From: Uranotaenia lowii
Lineage: Eukaryota; Arthropoda; Insecta; Diptera; Culicidae
DNA: 64,000 nt
NCBI RefSeq assembly: GCF_029784155.1
Contig: NC_073692.1
Coordinates: 432,431,324-432,495,323 of the forward strand
Reading direction: 5' to 3'
Notes under the pieces: model-generated
Told to the model about the DNA's origin: nothing
The model's database searches: none
Seen by the model: only the letters and a program-made list of their open reading frames with translations
Translations under genes and position numbers: made by a program
Shown here: positions 32,652 to 43,200 of the stretch, in pieces
How the letters are laid out: the number at the start of each line of letters is the position of its first letter
Position numbering within the stretch: position 1 is the stretch's first letter

Positions 32652-34465
32652 CACTAGTTTACAAAATTTTAAAAAAAATCGTGAACTTGATTAACTGACC
32701 AACATTTTTAATGTAAAATCAGGCGCTGAATCCTAAAATGATATTCAAAAAAATCTCAGTAGAACCGTTTTTGAGTTATGCTGCAAATATGAAATTTCGA
32801 AAAAATTAAAATAGTTCTTGTACTTAGATTTAAATATCTCGGACGGCATAACAGTAATTTGAAATCCCTCTTTTGCATATTAAAGGTAAATGAGTTTTCT
32901 ATCGATCATCTGAACACTGTTTTTGCGTTTGACCAACAGTATTGCTGATATTAGTGACTTCATGAGAAAAAAAAATTATAAAAAACGCATTTTTTTAGAG
33001 AAAATTTTGTTTCAACGAAAGTTTTAGACTCGATGGTAGCATTTAAAAAATCTTATTTTCTTTTGCGCTTGAATGTCAATTTAGAACAAAGATTTCAAGT
33101 TGTTATTTATCAAAATCGGTTGAAAATTGAAGAAGCTATGGCTACTTTACCATAACTGAAATTTTTGGAGTTTTTAATAATTTAACGAACTGCAGTACAC
33201 TTATCATAGTATAGGAAGAATGAAACATGATAAATCTCACTCGCTCCAAGTCAAAATTATTTATTAGCTTACCAGAAGTTCACATGCCAAGTTTCAGGTA
33301 GATCTGACCATAGGAAGGGGTTGCTTAAGTCTCAAACGTGAATAAAATTTTGAGGTATTTTGCCCGGAAGGAACGAAAAATTCTGGTTTTTCATCAATAA
33401 CTTTTTTCATCACTAGCTGATTGTTTTTTATGGTTGATTTTCTTAAAGCCTGAATTGAGACAAATATTTCACCCGAAGACTGTAACTCGATTGGATTTGA
33501 AATAGAAAAGTTATTGCGGTTCAAAAGCCGCTAATTTTGTCCAACACGCAATGAGTACTTTTTACGCATTGTGTTTTATACGACCATTTTCGACCAAAAT
33601 ACAATCTTTGAACCGCAATAACTTTTCTATTTCAAATCCAATCAAGTTACAGTCTTCGGGTGAAATATTTGTCTCAACTTAGGCTTTAAGATAATCAACC
33701 ATAAAAAACAATCAGCTAGTGATGAAAAAAGTTATTGATGCAAAACCAGAATTTTTCGTTCCTTCCGGGCAAAATACCTCAAAATTTTATTCATGTTTGA
33801 GACTTAAGCAACCCCTCCCTATGGTCAGATCTACCTGAAACTTGGCATGTGACCTTCTGGTAAGCTAATAAATAATTTTGACTTGGAGCGAGTGAGATTT
33901 ATCATGTTTCATTCTTCCTATACTATGATAAGTGTACTGCGGTTCGTTGAATTATTAAAAACTCCAAAAATTTCAGTTATGATAAAGTAGCCATAACTTC
34001 TCCAATTTTCAACCGATTTTGATAAATAACCACTTTAAATCTTTGCTCTAAATTGAAATTCAAGAACAAAAGAAAATTTTTTAAATGCTACCATCGAGTC
34101 TAAAACTTTCGTTGAAACAAAATTTTCTCTAAAAAAAATGCGTTTTTTATAATTTTTTTTTCTCATGAAGTCACTATAATCAACAATACTATTGGTCAAA
34201 CGCAAAAACAGTGTTCAGATGATCGATAGAAAATTTATTCACCTTCAATATGCAAAGGAGGGATTTCAAATTACTGTTATGCCGTCCGAGATATTTAAAT
34301 CTAAGTACAAGAACTATTTTAATTTTTTCGAAATTTCATATTTGGAGCATAACTCAAAAACGGTTCTACTGAGATTTTTTTGAATATCATTTTCGGATTC
34401 AGCGCCCGATTTCACATTGAAAATGACCTTCAGTTTACTGAGTTCAAAAATGCTGTAAACTAGTG
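32652..34465. mobile_element. 1.8-kb palindromic (foldback) element, CACTAG ends
   Basis: Nearly the whole element is an inverted repeat with arms of about 890 bp meeting near 33558. For example, the stretch with aaggaacgaaaaattctgg at 33370 recurs inverted at about 33745-33765, and cggttctactgagattttt near 34362 is the mirror of 32750-32770. Termini are CACTAGTTTACA on each strand, flanked by TTA on both sides (32649-32651, 34466-34468). A CACTA-type end plus a 3-bp duplication suggests the CMC group, but this is tentative. No transposase is present. Arms differ by scattered substitutions, so it is not brand new. Confidence 0.75.
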
Positions 34466-34468
34466 TTA

Positions 34469-36837
34469 TTAAAGCATCAATTTAAAGCATCAATAAAAAT
34501 TATCCATGTTTTATAACAAATGATTCAAACCAATGATGAGAGCAAGTTTCCATATTTGTTTCTTAAGGGTTCTTCTTACAAATCTAGCTCACCAGATTAG
34601 AGATTTCAGCATATATTTTCAAAAGATTCTATTAAATACAAAAAAAAATAATGTTCAAGAACTTAAAACTGAATAAGTAGAAGTATTAAGATATATTTCT
34701 TTTTTTTTTAATTCAAGCAAGTTGGAGCGAAAATATCATTGACGAAAAAAGTTTCCAAACTCCCCTCTAACGAGGGCATTCTTCCTAGGGCCATGACTAG
34801 TACTATAATGTTTACATCAGCAAAATTTGGTGACGATTTGCCAAGTGGTTTTTGAGATAGAGTCCAACAAAGAAATTATTTAACTTTAATTTTTTGACAC
34901 CACGGATGCCATCTATAACGTCCAACATGAACCACTCTTTTTCCAATAAAAAGGCAACTTTTGATTAAGTCTTACGTATACTGAAACTGGACATCCAAAA
35001 TTTCTCAATACTTTAAATTTGGTCGAAATTGTGACAAATTTTGCCAATTGTCCTCATATTTGACTTTTTATCATTTTACCACAGAATTCGCGTAGTGGCA
35101 CGATTCCAAATTCGAACAAAACATTTTAGACTAACTGAAATTCTATGCAGGGAAAATGGTCGTTTTTTGACGAAGTCTTCTCTATATTTATCGTGTCAAT
35201 CGTTATGTAATACTGACAGATCTGAAACTTCCACAGATCGTCAGCCTCCTCAAGTACTAGTCATCATTTTTTTTTTAGTTTTTACTTCTTGTTCATCTCA
35301 GAAACATCCGAGACTTGTCAACAAAAAATTTCTGGCTGGAAACCTCTATCTCTCTATCACAAAATATTTCAAAAAATTTCCCCGCTAGCGGTCCAAATAT
35401 TTTGCGCTCGATTTGACCACCGTATTTTGTTGATTTACCGGTAGGCAGCTTTGTTACTTTGTAGAAATGAAGTCAATTCTGTTTATAAGTCAGCTAGACA
35501 AACCGATAATGGAAAAAATATCTTTTTTAAAACTATCCCCATTGAAATTTTTGGATAGCGCTTGATGAAACCGCTCACAATACTTAACTTCATGGAATCT
35601 ATCATCTTCACTTTTATTCAAATTTTATCACACCGTTAAATCTTCTAGGTCTCCTTAAACGATTGACCATAAGATAATTGACTTCCAGTAGGGGAGTTAC
35701 CGGATTTTCGACAAGCCTGCCCAAAAATTTTGGTCAATGAGCTTATTCATTTGAAACTATCTCAAAACCCACTTGACAGATCGTCACAAGAATTTCCACA
35801 AGTAAATATTACATGAAAAAGAAGCATCACTGAAAATTTCATTGATGTCTATTCATGCATTAAGAAGTTATTCACAACAAAGTATTGCATTTCGAGTATT
35901 TCAAATGAATACGCTCCTTTGGACGATTAAATCTAAGCATCAATATTTGACAATACCACTGAAGTAAATTGGTAAAATTCAGTGTCTTTGAGTTACTAAA
36001 CGTTGCGTTTATATTGCCGAATATAGTTTCATTATAAAATTTTTCAAGATTTGAGTAATGTTTCTAAGTATAGTACAAATGGACGTAAATTTGACGCTTG
36101 TTCATCGGACAAGTTCGGTAATCGGACGTTTTTGGAACCTGAGACAAAGGCCAATTCTACTCAAAATCAGTCGTTTTGTTGAAAGTATTCCAAAAATTCG
36201 AGTGTTTTTTTTAATTCCTGTTCATTGATCGATCGTTTTTTTATTTTGGCAATATCAGGCAATACTGATATTTTCATATATTTTTCGTTAACTGTTTGTG
36301 GCTTTTGAAATTCATTCGATTCAAATTTTCTCAACCTTCAATAATGTAAGAATTATTGTAATGAAAACTTTTGGAGTTAAACCTTTGGACCAAAATAATG
36401 GTTCTGCCAAGGCACCCTCGGTATTCTGACGTTTTCGGTAATCGGACCCACCCTCCGCTTCTATCAGCACCCGACTAACAAGCGAGCACTGTATTTGAAC
36501 AACCATGTGGTAAGATAATAAATTGATCATGTTTTGAATTTAAGTTGCAAATATCATTAATTTAAACTACTAGGTATGTACCTTAGCGAATTTTAGAATT
36601 AAATTATTATGGGCTTGGAATTTATTTCTTGAAGTAAGCAGATCGATTCAAGGAATGTCCAACAGGGTTGAGATAGCTCAAAACTGCAAAAAAGATAAGA
36701 ATTCCATCATTCAAAAGCATCCAACATCAGTATAATGCTGAATAGGGTGAGTCCATCGATCAGTTGAATGATCTAGTAGATATCAAATAGGTACCTACCT
36801 ACAAGTTATTTGAGAAATATATCAGGTGGAACTTTTT
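34469..36837. other. Non-coding stretch with old dispersed repeats
   Basis: No supported exon. A stretch at about 35755-35880 (ctatctcaaaacccacttg ... agttattcacaa) resembles 45985-46275 and 57485-57620, marking a diverged repeat family. The phrase ttcggtaatcggac occurs at about 36114 and 36433. Confidence 0.45.
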
Positions 36838-36839
36838 TA

Positions 36840-38120
36840 AAGTCTGTTTCACATAGAATCTTGTCGCATCTTTTCATTTACTGCAGCGTCCCTAGTTGTC
36901 ACATCGCGAATCTATTGACAGTGTTTTGATCCGGATGGTTTGTTTACTTAGTGGTGATAATTTCATCAAGATTGAAGCAGTCAGTCAAAAGTTATCGACG
37001 ATGGAACGCGAAAGGCGAGAGAAAATTCTGCACACTCACGTAGAGAAACCGACGTGGTCAGGAGTAAAGATCGCGAATTTCTGAAATATCCAAAATCGAC
37101 CGTAAATTCGGTGCTGCAACGTTACCGGGAGACCCTTACGGTGGATCGAGCAAAACAAATCAGGCGTAAAATGGAACATATGGCCGGAAGCTGCTTGCAA
37201 AAGTAATTCGATGAGTTCATAATAATCCAGGAATCTCCTTGCGTGATTTGGCGAAAAAGTTCAAGACGAACCACAGTACAGCTCGACGAATTTGTTTGCG
37301 AGAAGGCTTGCGGTCGTATCATGCAAGCAAACACCCCAACAGGACGCTGAAACAAACCTGGTTGTCAAAACCAGGGCAAGGAAGTTGTACGAGAAAGTGT
37401 TGGCCAAGTACAACGAATGCATTTTGATGGGCGACGAAACTTACGTCAAAATGGGTTTTGGACAAATACCCGGTAACAAATTTCACCTTGCGAAGCGTTA
37501 AAGGGATGTTGCGGGTAGATACAAGTTTGTTTTTGCAGATAAATTTGCTCGTAAGTTGATAATTTGGCAAAGGATCTGTGGTTGTGGGAAGAAGACTAAG
37601 ATTTTAATCACTGGGGACACAATGAATGGAAATGTTTACAAAGAAGAATGTCTCCAGAAGAGAGTTTTGCCATTCATTCGGTCCCACAAAGGTCCGGTGA
37701 AGTTCTGGCCGGACCTGGCAAGCTGCCACTACAGCCGGGATATCGTTAAGTGGTATAAGGAGAACAAGATCGATTTTGTTGATAAAAGTATCAATCCACC
37801 AAACTGTCCGGATTTTCGTCCCATCGAGAAATATTGGGCAATAGTTAAGGGCAAACTGAAGAAATGTGGCAGAACCCGCTCAAATGGAAAAGTGGTGGAA
37901 CAAGATGGCGGATGAGGTTACCAGCAGTACTCTGCAGAAAATGATGGGTGGTTTCACAAAAAAAGTTTGAAAATTCATCCGAAAAGCTGACGAATGATTC
38001 TTATGTACATTAAAGTGCAATAAAAACCCTAGAAAATGACATTTTTACTTTTGTTGTACGTTATTTCTTTGCGGAGAAATGATCTATTTTATCCGACCAG
38101 ATTCTATGTGAATCAGACTT
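36840..38120 (+). mobile_element. Tc1-like DD37E transposon with intact ends
   Basis: Terminal inverted repeats AAGTCTGTTTCACATAGAATC (from 36840) and, on the other strand, AAGTCTGATTCACATAGAATC (from 38120), each bordered by TA (36838-36839, 38121-38122), delimit a 1281-bp element. The transposase inside is broken. TA target and TIR-bounded size fit the IS630-Tc1-mariner superfamily. Confidence 0.93.
37001..37970 (+). pseudogene. DD37E transposase, several frame breaks
   Basis: Starts MERERREKIL at 37001 and stops after 27 codons. The DNA-binding part (KFKTNHSTARRI) and the first catalytic Asp (GDETYVKMGF) lie in two further frames, with stops at about 37082 and 37499. The last part, 37556-37915, holds the second Asp in FWPDLASCHYS and the Glu in RPIEKYW. 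Counting the residues between those two gives 37, so this is the DD37E type, known from mosquitoes. A final frame shift precedes KMMGGFTKKV and the TGA at 37968-37970. No functional protein can be made. Confidence 0.92.
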
Positions 38121-38122
38121 TA

Positions 38123-39423
38123 TTTCGTGGTTTGAAGTTTAAAATTGACTGCCCATCGAAGCTGAAAACCGCCTGATACCTAAGCTTCCGTTTGCACCGT
38201 TTCGGTGTGGTCGTGTTTGACGACTTAACACATGTAATATACACAACAATAAATACGATACCCCGAGGGAATCCTTAAGTAGATATCAAGTGCATATTTA
38301 CATTAGTTGTGTCACACAACACACAACTTATGTGCCTAACTAAAGCAAGGAATGTGAAAAGCCAATTCAATATGATAGAAACGTGAAAAATGAATAAAGT
38401 TTTCAAAGATTAAATCACCAAAGCTTTTATTCCGGTTCTACTAATATCTTAGAAGCTTTTGTCACAATTTTTTCCCACATTTTTTTTAAATTAAACCTTT
38501 CAAGTTTTAATATCACTGTTGAGATTAAATTCTTTGCTCGGGTAGATGCAATTGTAGTGCCATTAATTAGGTAAAGGATTTTCTCCAAGCAACTAGCAAT
38601 GAAAAATTTGCTTTGGTTTGGCGTGGCATCAATAATAACCGTCACAGAAATTGTTGGATCCAATCACACAACTGCTCTAAGACGTTTTCGGTGCTCCGAG
38701 AGGCATGCGTTTTTTTGTGGTCATTGGTCTTGCGTATTCCGTACGCAAGTAGTTTAAAAATAGGAGTGGGCTCGTAAATCGACATGTAGATCCGGCTCGA
38801 AGGACCACATAGACTTATCGAGCGTAAGTATGTGTAAGCTTGAGAGCCAACATTTTACAAATAAAACGGTCGTAAAAAAAGGAAACTTCCCATCACAATA
38901 TTTTGTAAGTTTTTCTTTTCTCATTTTCCGAATATTGTTATTCGATTCCAAATTAGTGTTTTTTACAAGTTCGTGCTAAAGTTATTATTGGAATTGATTA
39001 GTACTTGCGGTAAGCCAACGTGGAAAGTTATATCATTAAACCAAAACCCAAAATCCAAATCACAATAACTCACCTTTTTTCCTATTTTTTTTTTCTTCAA
39101 AGGGCATGTCATCGCTTAAAATAATTCTATGTTACAAATTGAAAACAAAAATTAAAACCAAAACAATCAAGCAAATGAATGTACACGTCAGTTGGCTTAC
39201 TTTTCAATGTTAATTTGTTGTTAATATCCTGTTTTGTTCACTTGTTTCACAGAGTGTGTAATTTTTCTTTGTTTTGTTGCTTCTTTGGATGTCTGTGTGT
39301 TTGTGTGTGAGTGTCAGTGTGTTGTTTGTTTGTTTGTTTTTCTTTTTTTTTTGTTTCTTACTCAGTAGTATCAGTTGTTTTCTCATTCATCATTATTTAT
39401 AATAGTCATTTACACATATTATT
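38123..39423. other. Downstream flank or 3' untranslated region of the Ig gene
   Basis: Follows the stop codon of the minus-strand gene. The part 39230-39423 is T/GT-rich on the plus strand. No clear minus-strand polyadenylation signal could be singled out from several AT-rich candidates. No other gene is seen. Confidence 0.4.
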
Positions 39424-40263
39424 TTAACCGATGATTTTTTTAGAGTTAGTTATTGCTGGAGTACTCGTTGGCACAGGAGTGATAGGTTTGAAGGCTATCG
39501 AGTTAGTTTCATACTTGTAAACGGTGCTGTTGTTAGATTTGACGCCGGTCAGCGAGGACGACGTGCCGACGGCCAACGTAGCCGATCCTAGTAGGCTGTG
39601 ATGATGTTTGCCGCCGCCTCCGTGATGTTTGTGATGGTGATGATGATGTTGTTGTTGTTGCTTTTGTTTTAGCTGATTTGCCTCGGGGTCACTACTGCTG
39701 TCGTCTTCACTTTGCGATCGACTCGGGTGTTGGCGCACCGTAGCAAGCGTTGCCGTGGCAAGCGTAGTGTGGGCTCGGGCTGCTGCGATCGAACGACGAC
39801 TGCTGCTACCGGTGGTGCTGCTGCCGCTAATACTGGACAATGCGCTACTGTTGTTGTTGTTCAAGAAGGGATTCGTGGAGCTAGTTGGGAACTTGCTGCT
39901 GCTGTTGTTGCTATTGCTACTGATAAAATTGCTGCTACTATTCATGTTGTTGTTGTTGATACTGTTGCTGGTATTGCTACTGTTGCGATAGTCTCGCAGG
40001 GTTTTCGAGTTTATCGAGTGTGATTTGATCTTGAGATCGCGTACGGTCGCCTCCACCGTTTGGGATGATTGGAAATTAAAGCTATGATGTTTTTGTAAAG
40101 GCAGTTTAATATGACGTCGATTGGATGAGGCCAGATTTTTCTTGATCATCTGATTGATCTTGGCCTGATTGCTTCTATCTACGGGGAAGAGTTCCTTCGG
40201 TATCAGTATACGTGTCTGGTGTTGGGTGATCTCGAAATAGTGGTTATCGAACGAAGAAGGGTA
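39424..40263 (-). CDS. Ig gene exon M: terminal cytoplasmic exon
   Basis: Acceptor caacattcag; starts YPSSFDNHYFEITQ and ends SKKIIG with TAA at 39424-39426. Contains asparagine/serine runs, a glutamine-histidine run (QQQQHHHHHH) and a glycine-histidine block, all from near-repetitive codons. No PDZ-binding end of the usual kind. Poly-Leu and poly-Val ORFs on the plus strand here are antisense shadows. Confidence 0.93.
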   Translation of the reverse strand, partial: YPSSFDNHYFEITQHQTRILIPKELFPVDRSNQAKINQMIKKNLASSNRRHIKLPLQKHHSFNFQSSQTVEATVRDLKIKSHSINSKTLRDYRNSSNTSNSINNNNMNSSSNFISSNSNNSSSKFPTSSTNPFLNNNNSSALSSISGSSTTGSSSRRSIAAARAHTTLATATLATVRQHPSRSQSEDDSSSDPEANQLKQKQQQQHHHHHHKHHGGGGKHHHSLLGSATLAVGTSSSLTGVKSNNSTVYKYETNSIAFKPITPVPTSTPAITNSKKIIG

Positions 40264-43200
40264 CTGAATGTTGGGCACAAGATGGAGGGGTAAAACGGAA
40301 GTTTTGGTTTGGGTTAGAGCATGTGTTAAGAGTTTAGCTAAGCTGGGTTGAGTGGACTTACCTCATTGCTTGAAGTGAATTCGTCGGTTGATCTGGGGTC
40401 GGTTTCATATCCCGAACTGATGGGGAGATTCATGTAGATTGGATCGAGCTGCTTGCTGTACATCTGGATGTTTTTGGAGATTAGCGAATTAGTAGAAGCA
40501 TACTTCCGGTGCCTCGGAGCCGGAATGGGTTTGATGCAATCGTAGTAACTATTAGAAACGGCGCTGTTTGACCGGCTACTAGATTTACGAGATTTGCGAC
40601 CCAAGCTGATTTTGTATCTCTCGTGATTATCGAGAGCGAATTTGCTGCCGATTCCACCCGTTGTAGCACTTCCACTCATGGGAGATTCGTGTATTTGAAT
40701 AGAATCAGTGAGATTTTCGTACAACGGAGTCACCGTCTCCAGATCGATGAGTTTCTTGTTTTCTCCAGCAATCGAATTGCCAACAGGCGGGCGTTTCAGT
40801 GACTTTCCAGATGAGAAGCTGTGGGTCGATAAGCTGTCACTGTTGTCTAGAAGGAGCTGCTGAAGCTGGGCCGAAGGTTTCTTCCGCTCGGCAGTCTTGC
40901 TAAGGTAAGGATTAGTGTTGCTGTTGTTGATGCTGGGTGAATCCTGGCTATTGGACAGCGAAGACATATTGCTTTGGTTAGTGAGCATGGTCGATTGGCT
41001 AGTGTTATAGGAGGAAAGGTCCGAATTCGGTGGATGCTTCAGGGTACCATTACTGTCTCGTTGCTGGTAGTTGATGTAATTGTACGGATGGGTCGGGAAA
41101 CAGGATGGTGTTAGCGACTTGTTAGGGCATTTCACTGCTGGCGCGAGACTGTTCTTAACTAGCATGGCCTGCGGGAGCATAGAACACACAAAAACGATAC
41201 ACTCACAGAATTCAATACAAACCATCATCGATGTTCAAGCGGCAAATGGACTAACTACAAGCGAAAAATGACTCAATTTTTTTTAAAAGATCGTTTTCAC
41301 TTACCTTTTTTGGGGGAGTTTGTAGCCCATGGAAAGGAAGGTTCTCATATTCGCCTGGTTCGATTTGGGATCCTCCAGCAGTAGATGACTCTCCAGTAAC
41401 TGCAAGTAATCGAAAATAAAATCGGATTAGTCAACTTTTAAGGAAAAAACCTTCTCATAAATTTCAAACATATTTTACTTCAATTGAAATTTTCCATTTA
41501 GGGACATCTAAAGTTCCTGAAAATTTGGTCATTACCTATCACATCTGCACCAGCTGACGGTACATTCTCATTTCTATCATCGCCTGTTTGCGGCGATTCT
41601 TTGGCGGTGTGCGAGGTGGGGATTTGAGGCTTTTTAACATAAGTAATAACTGTCAGTAAATCAGGCGCACATACACGAACGGAAGAAGAAAAGCAAACGT
41701 ATTAAGTGTGTTAAAATGTGGGACAAAATAAGAATCATAAAAAAACACAATCAAACAATAAAAATTTAAAAAAAAATACCATTCTGGGTCGACAGTTTCA
41801 GCAGATCGATACTGTTTCGCTTCTCGAAGAAGCGGCGAATTCTCCACCGAACAGTTTTGTCATACTGTTGGATATTTTCCGATGCGTCCGGTTCCGCTTT
41901 CGGGGACCTATTAGGGGTTTTCGGCAAAAACGGAACAGGGCTGTGTTACTTATTTTCGGTTTTTGGTAAGAATAATGTCCTTTACCACATTTACTAATAA
42001 CCATCACCGATTGGGAAGTAAGAAGAATCCCTTCACCAAAAATTCGTTTCCTTTCTTGTTGTCTAATTGTTTTCAAATATCTATAAATAATACTTTTAAA
42101 AAACGGAACTATAACTTTAGTACCTAAAGTTGGTGAGTCCCTTTAAAATAAGGATTTTGAAATCAATTTCAAAAGTTACTAGAGTTTCCAACAATTTTCT
42201 ACATGAAAGATTGAGAGAGTTCGACCACTTGACTGACTTGACTGACATGACTGACTTGACTGACTTGACTGACTTGACTGACTTGACTGACTTGACTGAC
42301 TTGACTGACTTGACTGACTTGACTGACTTGACTGACTTGACTGACTTGACTGACTTGACTGACTTGACTGACTTGACTGACTTGACTGACTTGACTGACT
42401 TGACTGACTTGACTGACTTGACTGACTTGACTGACTTGACTGACTTGACTGACTTGACTGACTTGACTGACTTGACTGACTTGACTGACTTGACTGACTT
42501 GACTGACTTGACTGACTTGACTGACTTGACTGACTTGACTGACTTGACTGACTTGACTGACTTGACTGACTTGACTGACTTGACTGACTTGACTGACTTG
42601 ACTGACTTGACTGACTTGACTGACTTGACTGACTTGACTGACTTGACTGACTTGACTGACTTGACTGACTTGACTGACTTGACTGACTTGACTGACTTGA
42701 CTGACTTGACTGACTTGACTGACTTGACTGACTTGACTGACTTGACTGACTTGACTGACTTGACTGACTTGACTGACTTGACTGACTTGACTGACTTGAC
42801 TGACTTGACTGACTTGACTGACTTGACTGACTTGACTGACTTGACTGACTTGACTGACTTGACTGACTTGACTGACTTGACTGACTTGACTGACTTGACT
42901 GACTTGACTGACTTGACTGACTTGACTGACTTGACTGACTTGACTGACTTGACTGACTTGACTGACTTGACTGACTTGACTGACTTGACTGACTTGACTG
43001 ACTTGACTGACTTGACTGACTTGACTGACTTGACTGACTTGACTGACTTGACTGACTTGACTGACTTGACTGACTTGACTGACTTGACTGACATGACTGA
43101 CTTGACTGACTTGACTGACTTGACTGACTTGACTGACTTGACTGACTTGACTGACTTGACTGACTTGACTGACTTGACTGACTTGACTGACTTGACTGAC

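Noticed and set aside
34192..34383. 63-codon ORF in the palindromic element
   Set aside because: No motif; inside an inverted-repeat arm without other coding sign.
39712..40023. Plus-strand poly-Leu/poly-Val ORFs
   Set aside because: Antisense of the Ser/Asn/Gln-rich last exon.
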